NCBI GenBank assembly: GCA_020310875.1
Contig: CM035427.1
Coordinates: forward strand, 89,067,919-89,131,918
Direction: 5' to 3'
DNA: 64,000 nucleotides
Source: Ceratopteris richardii
Lineage: Eukaryota > Streptophyta > Polypodiopsida > Polypodiales > Pteridaceae
Shown here piece after piece: positions 1 through 14,557 of the stretch; position 1 is the stretch's first letter, and each line of letters starts with the position of its first letter. The notes under the pieces were generated by a model. That model was given only the letters and a program-made list of their open reading frames with translations. It did no database searches and had not been told where the DNA came from. The translations under genes were made by a program, and so were the position numbers.

Positions 1-229
1 CCTTCAACAAGTGAGGAATTTTCTACAATAGATCTAGGCGTACATGTGCGAAGTGTGGACAAAGACTCAGAGAAGTTGATGGTCCCCATTTGTCTAAAGG
101 TGGAGTCACTGGTGTCATTTTCTCCTCGATGAGGATGGGAAAACTCTCCAATCAAGTTGAGATTACTATTCACATGGCATTGTTTAGCCACCCAAAACTG
201 AAGAAGGTGTTTTCTAAGAGTTAAGTCCA

Positions 230-600
230 CTGAGTGATCATATATCCAGTATTGGCCTAGAATCAGCGGCTCTATAAGATCTTCATCATGGAAGACTAAT
301 AGATTTACTATCAAAGTTAAATCCTGTATGAGGATCAGAATTTCCACCTTGCCCATGCAAGGGGTTTCCATGCCTCTTAATCCTATGAGGTAAGCCTCAA
401 TTGGATTCATTTTGAGATCCATGTCTTGAAAGTAGGAATGTCTAATCGCACTAGTTGTTGCACCTGAATCAATCATGGCTCTTGTTATCTTGAGTGTAGT
501 GCCTTGCTCTAACTCAACTATACTAAATGGTTGTTTATCAACTATTCTAGGAGAAGCATTCAACCTTTTACAGGACATTGCCATGTGATAATTTAGGGGC
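230..600 (-). pseudogene. Gy1a post-integrase aspartic-protease-like domain
   Basis: The minus strand encodes AMIDSGATTSAI, with the DSGA codons at 459-473, followed about 69 codons later by LIEPLILGQYW. DSGA plus a hydrophobic-hydrophobic-Gly motif at this spacing is the signature of retroviral-type aspartic proteases. The domain lies downstream of the integrase, whereas the normal Ty3/gypsy protease lies upstream of RT. The full copy at 38888 has the same domain in the same place, with the same 69-residue spacing and the shared DEDLIE and LILGQ motifs. Seen directly: motifs and position. Inferred: proteolytic ability of the ancestor. The reading frame beyond about 230 is unclear. Confidence 0.7.
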
Positions 601-619
601 ATCTATATGGGGAAGTCAT

Positions 620-2460
620 TCACTAGATGGAGCTCCTCTTCTCTTGCATTTCAATCTATGGTTATACCCTATTGTCGTAACTTCATACACTTAATGTGCT
701 CTAGGGCTTCAACTTGAGATTCTTCTCTAATTCTTTTCTCTTCCTCCTTATGCTGAGTCTTCTAAGCATTTCCTTCATCAATGATTCTTGATAGAGCTTG
801 AATCTACACCCACTAATGTAATTTTGCATTACATCTCCTTCCAAAGTGACTAACTACACTACTCAACTTGTTTAAAGTCTATTGATAATCATACGTCCAT
901 AATTGCATTTCTCTAGCTTACCAACATGTTGCTTCATAGTATAGACCAATACTAAATTGACAAATTTCAAGCCCTTGTCTTTTCATGTGCATCAAAATAA
1001 GCCTTCTGCCTCTTCTTGGTTCCATATGTTCCTATTGTTGCCCTTAGCCTAATCTCTTCTAAGAGTTCTAGGTCCATAATCCTAGATGATAGCTCGTGGC
1101 ATGTCCATTGGTGCTCTTGTGCAACCTTGGAGTGGGTATCAAGAAGTCCAAAGGAAGCACAACAATATGACCAAAGACCATGTGAATGGGAGTTGCATTG
1201 AGTACCCTCTTGTAGGCCACTCTATATGCCCAAAGAGGTTGGTGTAACTATTTGTCCCAGTCAGAGCATTTGTTGTCTATGAGCTTGTTCAATACATTGC
1301 ACAGGATTTTGCTAGTACTCTCTACCTACCCATTGGCTTGTGGATAATATGGTGCTGACTTCTTATGAACTACCATAAAATCCTACAATAGATATTCAAT
1401 GAGTTCATTTAGGAAATGAGTTCCTTGATTGCTCAAAAACTCTATAGGCAATCCATATCTTGTAAATACATTTTCAAACAAGAATTTTGTCATCGTTTGT
1501 TCATCATTCTTTCTAGTGTCCTTGACTTCTACCCATTTGATTAGATAATTTGTGGCTACAATTATGTATTCTCCATGAGAACCTCTAGTAGGAGATAAAT
1601 GGGTCCTACAAAATCTTTACCCCACTTAGAGAATGCATGTCCTCCTGGGCCTTAGTGGCATTTCTTCTCGAGGCATTGGATGTTGAGTTCCTTGACATGT
1701 GTCACATCTCTTCACATAGGTATGTGCATCCATATGAAGAGTGGTCCATCATGATCTTGAAATGAATATGGCTTTGATCACTTGATTAGGACCAAAATGC
1801 CCTCCTACAACACCTTCGTGTGTAGTTCATGAAATCTTCAAGTACTCACTATCATGGACACATAGACTCATGAATCCATCTCTTCCATGTTTGTAAAGAT
1901 TATCACCAATGAGTGTATAGTCATGAGCCTCTTGCTCTAGCCTCCTTTGCCTTGCTAATTTCATTTCTGATGGAATTTTTTTCATTCTTAGGAACTCAAC
2001 TATAGGACTCCTCCAATCAAGCACTAAGCACATGAGGTATAAAGTGGCATGTTAAATGAGAGGTGTAATAATGCAACTTTAACATTCCTTGACCAACCTA
2101 TATACATCTTTTTCCATTCTTGGCCAATATATGCCTAATCGATTCAATGTTTGTAGGGTTCTATGTTTTTTAGCGTTGTTGCCCTAATGCACCTATATGT
2201 GGGAGTTCCAACCATTTATTGTGCTCTTATTCTTTCATACAACAAGCTAGAATTCCTTGATCACTTTGTTTGTAAACGTTTCCTGCAAATATCTGATATT
2301 TCGATGACTTAACTACTTCATTCTCCTTAGTCTTGACCATTGGATTCTTAGGTTCATATGTGAGAATAGGCACAAGTTGTTTAGCCCACTTTGGAACTAT
2401 TTCTAGATTGAACAGATAAGCATCACAAAGTTCATCTCATACTCCTTGTGGAGATTCTCT
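620..2460 (-). pseudogene. Gy1a integrase remnant with two H2C2 modules
   Basis: Minus-strand conceptual translation gives two zinc-binding-like modules. The upstream one (about 2100-2240) contains LNRLGIYWPRMEKDVYRLVKEC. The downstream one (about 1680-1800) contains LHMDAHTYVKRCDTCQ. Between them is an ORF at 1827-2033 that includes the DWRSPIVEFL linker. The core follows: SKWGKDFVGPI, and later SAPYYPQANG, a stop, then VES, so the catalytic Glu is retained next to a nonsense codon where Gln is expected. The same two-module layout occurs at 37027-38937. Numerous stops show it is dead. An integrase joins element cDNA to chromosomal DNA. Confidence 0.75.
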
Positions 2461-2469
2461 AGAAGTGAT

Positions 2470-4000
2470 TCATGAAAGGTGATCCGCCTTAAGATGAGTC
2501 TTTCCTTTAATGAATACCTCTTTGAAATCATATTCCTTTAGTGAGACGAACCATTTGACTAATCTGCCCGTGTTAGAAGGCTTGTTCACTAGGTAGAGTA
2601 GTGCTTGGAACTTAAACTTATTTGCAAGAAAATAATGTCTAAAATTTTTAACCATGTAGACCATGCCTAAATCTTATTTCTCAATGGTAGTGTAAGTCCT
2701 TTCTATCACATTTAATTGCTTATTGGGAGATCTATGTTCCCTTCTTGAGTAGGATATGGTAACACACATCCAATAGCATAATTGGAAGTGTCAACATGAA
2801 CATGAAATGGTTTACTCTAGTCTCGTGTCCTCAAAATAGAGGCTGAACACAATTGTCATTTGAGCTCATTAAAAGAAGCTTCACAATCATCAGTCCATTC
2901 GAAGTTATTCAAGAAGTTGTATAGAGGCTTAGAAATGATAGCATACATGTAGATAAAATGTCTATAGTATCCACAATGTCCCATAAAAGCTTGTACTTCC
3001 CTAATTATCCTAAGTTTGGATAACTCAATGATCCCTCTCACTTTATCCTCATCTATTGAATACCATTAATTGAAACAATATGGCCTAAGATTTTACCTCG
3101 TCTGACCATGAACACACATTTCTCTGGGTTCAAGGACACTTGATACTCTCTGCACTTATCAAAATTTTTCCTAAGCTCTCGGATTTGTGTTTTTCTTATG
3201 TGGGAATGGGCACACAATTCATCCCCATAGAGCTCTGAATTCTGGAAACTCTTAACTAGATGAAAAATTAATCCTTGAAAGGTAGTAGCTGAATTTGTGA
3301 GCCCAAATTGCATCACCTGAAAAGCAAAGATACCCCATGCAGTGGAAAAAGTTGTCTTGTGTTGGTCCTCAAGGGAAATGGCTACTTGATCCGACAAACC
3401 ATAAAGGAAGTTGTAAACTTCCCTGCCAACTAGATGTCTGAGCAAGTGTTTTGTGGTTGGAAGCGGATAGCTATATCGTATGGCTACATCTTAACCCTCT
3501 TCAAGTTAATCACACATGCGGCTTCCCATTACCCATTCTGTATGCTATATTTTGTGGATGAATCTTGCTTCTATCAACCAATCAGTTTCTTTCTTTAATT
3601 CAATTGCATAGTTTTCATTGTAAGTGCAAGGCTTCTGTTTAGTTGGCTTGACTTCTAATGTCATGGGAATCTTATAAGAACAAATGTTTGGATCCACCTT
3701 TTAAATCCTTGTATTTCAAAGTAAACACATCTCTATATCATCTCAATAACTCGATAATTTCTTTTTCTTCTTATTAACTTAAATCTTTTCCTACATATGT
3801 GCGCCTTTCTTCTCCTTCTTCAACCATCAATACAATCTTTTCAGTTTGTTATCTATTATCATAAATTTCTCCTGTGAGAGCTTCTCTTTTTGGCATTCTT
3901 ATCATGATTTTCCTCTCCTCTACTTCATATTTCTTGAATTTTTTTGGCACTTCAAATAGTGATTCCTGGTTTTCCTCCTCTGTGGGAGACTTTCTTCTCT
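2470..4000 (-). pseudogene. Gy1a reverse transcriptase-RNase H remnant
   Basis: RT reads from about 3760 down to 3050. Visible blocks are EVKPTKQKPCTYNE (start of RT), YSYPLPTTKHLL, DQHKTTFSTAWGIFAFQVM, FGLTNSATTFQ and CVFMVRRGKILGHIVS. The catalytic YxDD box is degraded to LYGDEL, so the polymerase is inactive. RNase H follows at 2470-2860 and contains FRHYFLANKFKFQALLYLVNKPSNTGRLVKWF and ADHLS-type sequence near its end. Upstream of RT (about 3800-4000) is the linker motif KYEVEERK, shared with the other copy. The product would copy element RNA into DNA and degrade the RNA strand. Stops and short frames throughout. Confidence 0.8.
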
Positions 4001-4250
4001 CCTTCTTCTTCTCATCTCGGCTTCCACAAAATGGAGCATTTCATGGAAAAATTAGGTTTCTTTATGTTACAGTGGGTAGTGATTAAAATCCTTGTTGTTG
4101 CTCATGATGATGTTTGATAACTGTAAATCAATTTTGATGTTGGAAAATTTGATAGGTCCCCTTTGGTCTCATGCCTTCACTCTTTACATGCTTCCTCTTC
4201 TTCTATGTTGAGGGTTGCTGCCAATAGTTGTGTACAATCCACAACCTAAT

Positions 4251-4479
4251 CAACAACTTATATTATTTTATTGAATACATAAATACTTAATTCACGTGAA
4301 GTCATAAAAGGGATTGCATGTAAGTTGCAAGTGTTTAGGATAGAATTCACAAGTGTCTAAGATAGAATTCAGATCTTTTTCCCATTCTATAAAACTCTCA
4401 ACGTAGCCTTGGTGATATGTTCACAAAAAATTCATGGTACTCAAAGAAAAAAAAAGGATTACATTGTTATGTTTTTCAC

Positions 4480-4480
<1 letters not shown>
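4251..4480. other. AT-rich spacer without recognisable gene
   Basis: Noncoding AT-rich DNA between the Gy1a remnant and the microsatellite block. I see no LTR end, PBS, tract or coding motif. It contains a short local repeat, AAGTGTTTAGGATAGAATTC and AAGTGTCTAAGATAGAATTC, about 20 bases apart. Confidence 0.5.
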
Positions 4481-7415
<2,935 letters not shown>

Positions 7416-7430
7416 TGCCTCCCAATTGAG
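7416..7430 (-). other. Gy2 polypurine tract
   Basis: On the minus strand CTCAATTGGGAGGCA lies directly before the LTR start TGTTATAC. This is the expected place for the plus-strand DNA primer of a Ty3/gypsy element. It is a short, mixed tract, so the assignment rests on position. Confidence 0.6.
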
Positions 7431-7569
7431 GAGCAACTGACCTCAATTGATAAGAATAAAATAGACATGGATGGCCAGTCACATGTCCCATCACTAAACA
7501 ATCATAAGCATTTTGCATGTAAAAACACATGCATGGAAATGGGAAACTGGAATTTAATGTGAGTATGAA

Positions 7570-9078
7570 TGATATGCATAAATCAATTGATCATAATGTG
7601 GGGTAAATGATGTCTTATGAATCCATTGAGATTCTTCAAACGAGTGATTTTTATATTTAACTAAATATCTATGATATTACTTACCTATGCATGTAGTAGT
7701 AACATCATAATCAAGTATTTTCTCTAGAACTAAAATTTTAGCATGCTCTTCAAGTAAAGAAGGATCATCTAAAATAGGAGTGAGTGGTAATGTTCCTTTA
7801 AATTGTTTCAATACATGAAAAGAATTATGTACATTCCAATGAGAAGGTATGTCTAATCTAAAAGCATTCTCATTAATTTTTTGAGTAATATGGAAAGATC
7901 CATAATAACATGGTGTAATTTTAACCTTCAGATGTTGTAAAATATTTTTCAAACACCTTTTAATTATTCATAACCATACAAAGGCATTTTCATGAAATTG
8001 TTTAGCTAATCGTTTCTTATTAACATTACACATGTAGCATTCTTTTATCTTTTTAATGTGCTCATGAACCTCATGAAGTGTAGAAACATGATATTGTGCA
8101 AAAGAATCAGCCATAAGGATATCAATTTGAGTGATAGACATGGGAGTGGAAAGATTTTTACAATACACAATTTCATACGGTGCGCGTCCAGTAGTGGTAT
8201 ATGTTGTGTTATTATATGCAAACTATAGTAAAGGAATTTTCTCATCCCCAATTACTTGGATTATCTAAAGAATAACAACGTAATGAATCTAAAATAGTAC
8301 TATTTGTAGCTTCACTTTGCCCATTACTTTCAAGATGAAATGCAGAGCTAAAGCCTATTTCATAACCTAAATTTTGAAAGAATAACTCAATTTGAAAGAA
8401 TAACTTTTGGAAAACCATGATGTGGAAAAATACATTTAATAAATAACTTAGTAGCTTGAGATGCAGAAAGAGTCTTTTTACAAGGAATGAAATATGCTTG
8501 TTTACTAAACTTATCAACAATTGTCCAAATCATATCATTATGAGATGAAGTTGTAGGAAGACCAATAATAAAATCCATATATATTTGTTCCCATGGCCCA
8601 TTAGGTATGGGAAGTGGAATTAATAATCCAAATGCTTTACCATGATGTCGTTTCACACATTGACACATGATGCAATGGGAAACATTTGTGCAATATCCTT
8701 TTCCATATTTGGCCAAAAGAAGAAATCTTTACATGTAGAAATAGTACTTTGTATGCCCCTATGACCCATATACAATGGTTCATGCATCTTTTTCATAACA
8801 AATTCTTTAAAAGCTTGTGTGATGCATAACTTGTGTTGGAAATACAAGAATCCATTATGAAAAGTGTAGTAAACCTTACTAAATGTTGTAGAATTATTGA
8901 CAACATTCCATGTTTGTGAAGAATATAAATCAAATGCATAAGTAGGAATCATGCGATGAAATGAATGCATATGAAGAGCAAAAATATTATTGGTTGAAAC
9001 AATATTTGTTTGTGGGGATGGGAGGCGACTAAGGGCATCAGCTACAACATGAGCTTTTCCAAGTTGATATTGAATCAT
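7570..9078 (-). pseudogene. Gy2 integrase with degenerate chromodomain tail
   Basis: Minus-strand fragments read in order. The end of RNase H has GKAHVVADALSRL. The H2C2 module has HEPLYMGHRGIQS and FFFWPNMEKDIA, then SHCIMCQC. The core has WEQIYMDFIIGLP with its catalytic Asp. The C-terminal part has YYGSFHITQKINENAFRLD and VHNSFHVL, the GPY/F-like module. Beyond a frame break near 7650 the sequence KNHSFEESQW resembles the middle of a chromodomain, which in this lineage directs integration by binding chromatin. Frames change at least three times, so no functional enzyme is made. The chromodomain call is the weakest part. Confidence 0.8.
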
Positions 9079-10420
9079 AGGCTGAAAATTTTATATGAAT
9101 GAAGCCCATTTAATGTATTTGTTAGAAATCAATGGTTGATTTAATAAATTCCTAATAGCCTATTGGTCTGTTTTTATTATAACTTCAGAATCCATAAGGT
9201 AATGCTCAATAGCTAAGAGTTCTTTATCATATGTACTGTGATTATTTTGAGAAGGTTTAAGTTTCCTACTTTCAAATGCAATGGGATGATCATTTTGCAT
9301 TAATAAAAATGTATACCTAAACCACTAGCATTTGTAACATGGAAAGGTTGTGCGAAATCTGGTAATTGCAAAACAGGTGTATGAGAAGGTGCATGTTTGA
9401 GCTTTTCAAAAGATTTTTGTTGTGCTAATACTCATGTAAATTTTAACTTTTTCTTAAATAATAATGTGAGTGGGAGTGCTAAATAAGAAAAGACTTTAAC
9501 AATCCTTCTATAAAAACTAGCTAATCCTTGAAAAGAGCAGACATCATTCACGGATTGAGGTACAAGCCATTCTTCAATTACTTTAATTTTCTATGGATCT
9601 ATATGAACACCTTGACTAGAAACAATATGTCCTTGTACTCTAATTCTTGTTGGAAGAAATAATTATTTTCAAGATTGGCATAAAGTTTGTTTTTGCATAA
9701 CAAATTAAAGAATGTTGCTAAATGATTTTCATGGTCATTTTCATTTTCACTATAGACAAGTATATCATCAAAGAAAACAAGAACAAAAGCTTGGTAATCA
9801 AGAAAAATGTTATTGATCATACATGCAAATGTAGTAGGTGCATTGGTGAGTCCAAAACGCATTACCATGAATTCAAAGTGACCAGTTTGAGTTCTAAAGG
9901 CACATTTTGTGTCATTCTATCTTATGATACCCAGATTTTAAGATCAATTTTGCTAAAGACATGTGCCCCACAAAGTTTATCTAGTAAATCATATATCCTA
10001 GGAATATGATATCTGTTTTTAATTGTGAGCTTATTGAGTGCTCTATAGTCAATGCACATCCTATAAGTTTTGATCTTCTTCTCTACTCAAAGAACACGCG
10101 CTCGAAAGGAAGAAGAAATAGGCCTAATAAGTCCTCTGTGGAGTAGATCCTTAACTTTATTATATATTTCTTTTTTATGTAAAGGTCCATGCCTATAAGG
10201 TGCTTTATGGGGAGGAGAACTACCAGGAATTAAGTCAAATACTATGATCAAGATATCCCCTAGAAGGTGGTAGTTTAGAAGGAAAATCAGCCATAAAGCA
10301 ATCTTGATAGGAAGCCATGAATGATTTATGTGCATTAAGAAGTGTATGTGTATAATCAAATATGTTATGGAAAAAGATAATACATGAATCGTATCCTTTG
10401 CTAAATGCATGTTTTACTTG
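9079..10420 (-). pseudogene. Gy2 reverse transcriptase-RNase H
   Basis: RT begins near 10420 with SKLPPSRGYLDHSI and DLIPGSSPPHKAPYR, the usual N-terminal block, then LLHRGLIRPISSSF. The palm is in the frame at 9599-9868: MRFGLTNAPTTF followed by the catalytic FFDDILVYSEN, which is intact. RNase H occupies about 9080-9480 and is recognised by SEVIIKTDQ, a stop, AIRNLL, and the end motif before ALSRL. Several frameshifts separate these blocks. The product would synthesise element DNA in the cytoplasmic particle. Loss of frame makes this copy inactive although the active-site box survives. Confidence 0.85.
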
Positions 10421-10479
10421 AGTATGATTAATTAATGGAAATGATTGGAAGTCATGCATTGCCGACAAAGAAATATCTT

Positions 10480-10830
10480 GATTTTTAAACTTAAATAATT
10501 GGGTGTGTATGATAATAAATGCATGGATTATAATGATGATGAAAAGGCATACCAATTATAGCATCATAGGACTGCAAAGGAGCAATTAAGAATGTGTGTT
10601 TATCTACATATGAACCTATACAAATTTGAATGTTATGCACTTCACTTGTAACAATATATCTATTTCCTTGAAATGAAACCTTAACTTTATACATAAAAAG
10701 GAAGTGGATTGAATTAAAGATCTTTCACTAATGTATAAGAAATAAAATCATGTGAACTACCATCATCATGTAAATTATTAACGACTTACCATTAATAGTA
10801 CCTTGCATGCAAAGTAAAGAATGAATAGCG
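10480..10830 (-). pseudogene. Gy2 aspartic protease remnant
   Basis: The second half is clear in the frame at 10491-10694: FLIAPLQSYDAIIGMPF, carrying the conserved IIG motif near the C-terminus. The active-site loop reads DDGSSHDFIS in a different frame near 10745-10780, giving Asp-Asp-Gly-Ser where D[ST]G is usual. A frameshift lies between the two halves. The protease would mature Gag and Pol from the polyprotein. Its place between gag and RT is normal. Confidence 0.7.
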
Positions 10831-10939
10831 ATTTCGTTACCCAAGGTACTTAGATCTTTTTCTAGTGCTTCTCTGGTTTGATCAAGTTGATTATCTTCAT
10901 GAACCACCTCCATGTTGTGTACTTGATCTCCAATGGGAT

Positions 10940-11983
10940 TCATGTCATTAGTTCAGAGCCTACATTTATCTTTAGTATTGCCAAACTTACCACAATGCCA
11001 ACAAGTGATACAGGGCCTCTTTTGTTGAGCATCCATCCTCGTACTATGAAGAGTTGGAGATTTTGTAGGTTATAAAGGGGTTGTCTTGGGTACTGGTGAG
11101 AAATTGGATTGAGAAGGGCACTAAAAAGTACGTGGGCACTAAAAAGTAGGGGAAAAGAAAATAGTGAAAGGACACTTGAAAGGAAAATTGGGCTCGATTG
11201 GTTGTTGTTGTTCTTGTTGTTGACGTGTTTGTTGTAAGAAAATGGACTTAATGATAGACTAGAACTCCTTAGCATCATGTGCAAAAGAAATAACTCCCTA
11301 GAGGGTCATGGGATGTAGTGTGTTGAGCTTGGCTTGGACTCCCATCTACAAACTATCTTCATACTTTCGTTGCAAGGTATCTTCAAGAATCTTCCCAAGC
11401 AAACGAATAAGTAGTAGTCATTGCCAAAAACATTCACTGTAGGTGGACACAATATCTCCTTCTTTCCATCCAAAAGTTGTCCATGACCAACAATCATTTA
11501 AGTGGAACTAAGGAGGAAGGAAGGACTCCTTGATCTTTTCTTGAAATGTGATCCATGTGGTGGGATGGTCGGTGCTATGTCGCAAAACTTTCCACAATAA
11601 GTGGGCCTTACCCACCAAATAATTAGTAACAAATTTCACTTTCTCAATTTCAGAATATGATTCATCACAATAAAAGTTATCAAAATGAGAAAGCCATGAA
11701 AGAACAAATTGGCCATTCTATGCCCATTGGATCAAGAAAATTGGAAGTTTTGGGCACCAATTTTGGAATGTGTGCCTTCTTGAGCAATGATAATGACCTT
11801 CACCACCCTAAATAGGTTGTTGTCATCACTCTACATTTGTTGGAGTGAAGCATCGGGTTCTTTTATTTGGTTTTGAGCATGTTGAGGTTCATGTCGCAAA
11901 AGTTCCAAGTATTGCTCAATCGGTATCCCAGGTAGGGGTGATGTACCAAAATCCTCGGTATTATGGATAGGGTCCATTGCCAT
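10940..11983 (-). pseudogene. Gy2 gag remnant
   Basis: The most likely start is the ATG whose first base is 11983, giving MAMDPIHNTEDFGTS. It is followed by a Gln- and Leu-rich stretch and soon by a stop. Near the 3' end the knuckle CWHCGKFGNTKDKC (about 10963-11004) keeps all three Cys but has Asn at the His position. Gag forms the virus-like particle and binds element RNA. Frames are broken several times, and the long minus-strand ORF 10940-11284 is mostly in the wrong phase for gag. The start is inferred from position after the leader. Confidence 0.65.
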
Positions 11984-12200
11984 ATATAGAACCAAAACCT
12001 AGAACTAAGCAGGTGAAAATAATTTTAACAATAGTGTATATAAAAAAAAAGTAAATAAAATAAATGAAAGTTTTTTATAAATAAAGAAATAAATAAAGGG
12101 AAGAGAGTGTTGAATAAATAAATAAATAAATAATGTGTAGAGAATGGTAAAAGTTATCTTAAATATCAATTAAAAGGAATGGGGTATCAATAAGTGAAAA

Positions 12201-12256
12201 TAAGCTAGTGGATAAAGCATATCTCTTGTAACTATGAGGTTGTGGGTTCAAATACC
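12201..12256 (+). repeat. tRNA-like (SINE-like) module
   Basis: Plus-strand TAGCTAGTGGATAAAGC is followed 24 bp later by GTGGGTTCAAATACC. These resemble the internal A and B boxes of RNA polymerase III promoters, at tRNA-like spacing. The B box GTTCAAATA differs from the consensus at its last base. There is no acceptor stem and no downstream A/T tail that I can define, so this is a SINE or tRNA-pseudogene relic at most. A similar module occurs at 14451-14513. Confidence 0.4.
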
Positions 12257-12601
12257 CTACATTCTAAATAAGGAACTAAGTAAGCTAACTAGAGATATAA
12301 GTAAGCTAACTAGGGAAATAAGGAAGCTCTTATTGCCACTCATAAGTTAGAATTGGTTTTTGTGTAGCCAATGGGAACCAAAGGGAACCAAGAGAACCAT
12401 GAGTACCAGAGAAGCCAAAGATGCAAAGTTATGTCGTAGTTCTATGCCTTAGTTGACACCTTGGAGTAAGCTGAAGGAATAACCGAATTGATAACTGAAC
12501 TTCATAAATGAACTTGATAAATGAATTTGATAAACAAATTTGATAAATGAACTGGATAAACAAATTTGAACCGAAGTCGAATAGTGAACACTACATAAGG
12601 A

Positions 12602-12760
12602 GCACAGGAAGTACAGGGAGTATAGGCACAGTGAGCACAATGAGTACAATAAGTACAATGAGTATAGTGAGCACAGTGAGCACAATGAGCATAGTGAGGA
12701 CAGTGAGGATAGTGAGCACAATGAGGATAGTGAGCACAGTGAGTACAGTGAGCACAATCC
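12602..12760. repeat. 9-bp minisatellite in the Gy2 leader
   Basis: About 17 tandem copies of a 9-bp unit close to GCACAGTGA, with variants GCACAATGA, GTACAATGA, GTATAGTGA and GGATAGTGA. The register holds without indels from 12626 to 12760. Open frames on both strands here (Ser-Thr-Val repeats on plus, Leu-Thr-Val repeats on minus) are a by-product of the nine-base period. Confidence 0.95.
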
Positions 12761-12944
12761 ATAGTGTGAAAGGAGCATAGTACACAATAAAAGATTCAAA
12801 AAAATTAGAAAAAACACACTGACAAACTAGAAACAAACAAACTTGATAAACAAAAAACTAGACTGAATGATCAAGATGGATGCCAAATCGCAAATGGATG
12901 TCACAAATCATAATCGGATGCCAAGAAACCACATCCACAGATGT

Positions 12945-12962
12945 GCCTTGGCTTTGATACCA
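12945..12962 (-). other. Gy2 primer-binding site, initiator tRNA-Met type
   Basis: On the minus strand TGGTATCAAAGCCAAGGC follows the end of the right LTR by one base. The first nine positions match the complement of the 3' end of plant initiator tRNA-Met (TGGTATCAGAGC) with one change. It marks the right LTR as the 5' LTR and fixes the strand. Confidence 0.85.
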
Positions 12963-12963
12963 T

Positions 12964-13380
12964 TGTTGAATGGATCTTGCAGATGCATACATGTAGAGGA
13001 TAGTATAGAAGTGAAATCTCACAAAAATACTCATAGAATAAAGAGAAATAAGAGATTAAACACAAGATTGGGTATAATCTCCTCCCACATACTCTAATGG
13101 ATGAGTCTATTAGAGTATGTGTATTTATAGGTATTTCACATTACGTCTTGAATAGAAGATACATGAGGGTGGAACCTTGAAAAGCGTGCATTTATGAAAA
13201 TCTACTTTATTTACAAAATCATCTCTTTCTAAGCAATCTACTATTTTACAAAAATGTTGCTTTCTAAAGCGATCTATTATTTTTACACAAAAATATATAA
13301 AATACTATCCTCTAACTATCTTCAAAAATATCTTAATAAGGCCACGCACATTCACACCTTAACGAGTCTTCACCTGCTAA
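12964..13380 (-). repeat. Gy2 5' LTR, U3 end missing
   Basis: Starts on the plus strand with TGTTGAATGGATCTTGC, so the minus-strand LTR ends in CAACA. It matches 6928-7341 throughout with scattered substitutions. Homology stops at CACCTGCTAA (13380), and the next bases are TG-rich microsatellite, so about 70 bp present in the left LTR is absent here. Confidence 0.85.
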
Positions 13381-14345
<965 letters not shown>

Positions 14346-14557
14346 AATAAAGTGATAGGTAGGACATGGTTGAACCGCACCCTTCACAGATAGGAGATGG
14401 TTGAACTACACCTTAAGAGAGAGGATTAGGAAGTAATCCTCAACCATGGCTTTTGGGGCAAGTGGTTAGCCCATCACATTCCTAACCAAGGGGTTGTGAG
14501 TTCAATTCCTTACATTGGTATTAGAGCCTAGGAAGTAGGCTTGGGAAAGGTGGATTG
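14346..14557 (+). other. Short unique stretch with tRNA-like box and PBS-like motif
   Basis: Noncoding DNA between the microsatellites and the Co-A LTR. At 14451-14513 is a tRNA-like stretch: GGGGCAAGTGGTTAGCCC, then a perfect B-box match GTTCAATTC at 14500-14508. Just after it, 14516-14528 reads TGGTATTAGAGCC, which has the form of an initiator-Met PBS. It may be a SINE relic or the leader start of a lost retrotransposon. The sequence ACACCTTAAGAGAGAGG-type spacer shows no coding. Confidence 0.4.

Larger units (their letters stand above)
1..4250 (-). mobile_element. Gy1a: Ty3/gypsy fragment, 3' half of pol
   Basis: This is a decayed Ty3/gypsy pol read on the minus strand. From high to low coordinates it gives the region before RT, RT, RNase H, an integrase with two zinc-binding modules, and an aspartic-protease-like domain. 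The order and many short motifs match the element at 28495-45032, for example YEVEERK before RT, CVFMVR and GKILGHIV in RT, and LILGQ in the downstream protease. It is therefore a second copy of the same family. No LTR is visible. The fragment runs off the left edge and fades near 4250 into AT-rich DNA leading to a microsatellite. Stops and frameshifts occur throughout, so it is inactive. The right boundary is approximate. Confidence 0.85.
11984..12944 (-). other. Gy2 untranslated leader
   Basis: About 960 bp between the PBS and the gag start, with no coding motif. It contains AAAT/AATA-rich runs near 12040-12140, a tRNA-like module at 12201-12256 and a 9-bp minisatellite at 12602-12760, listed separately. 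Leaders in this position usually carry packaging signals; none can be pinned down here. Confidence 0.6.

Noticed and set aside
12449-12836. Ser-Leu-Cys and Thr-Val-Leu repeat ORFs
   Set aside because: By-products of the 9-bp minisatellite in a retrotransposon leader.
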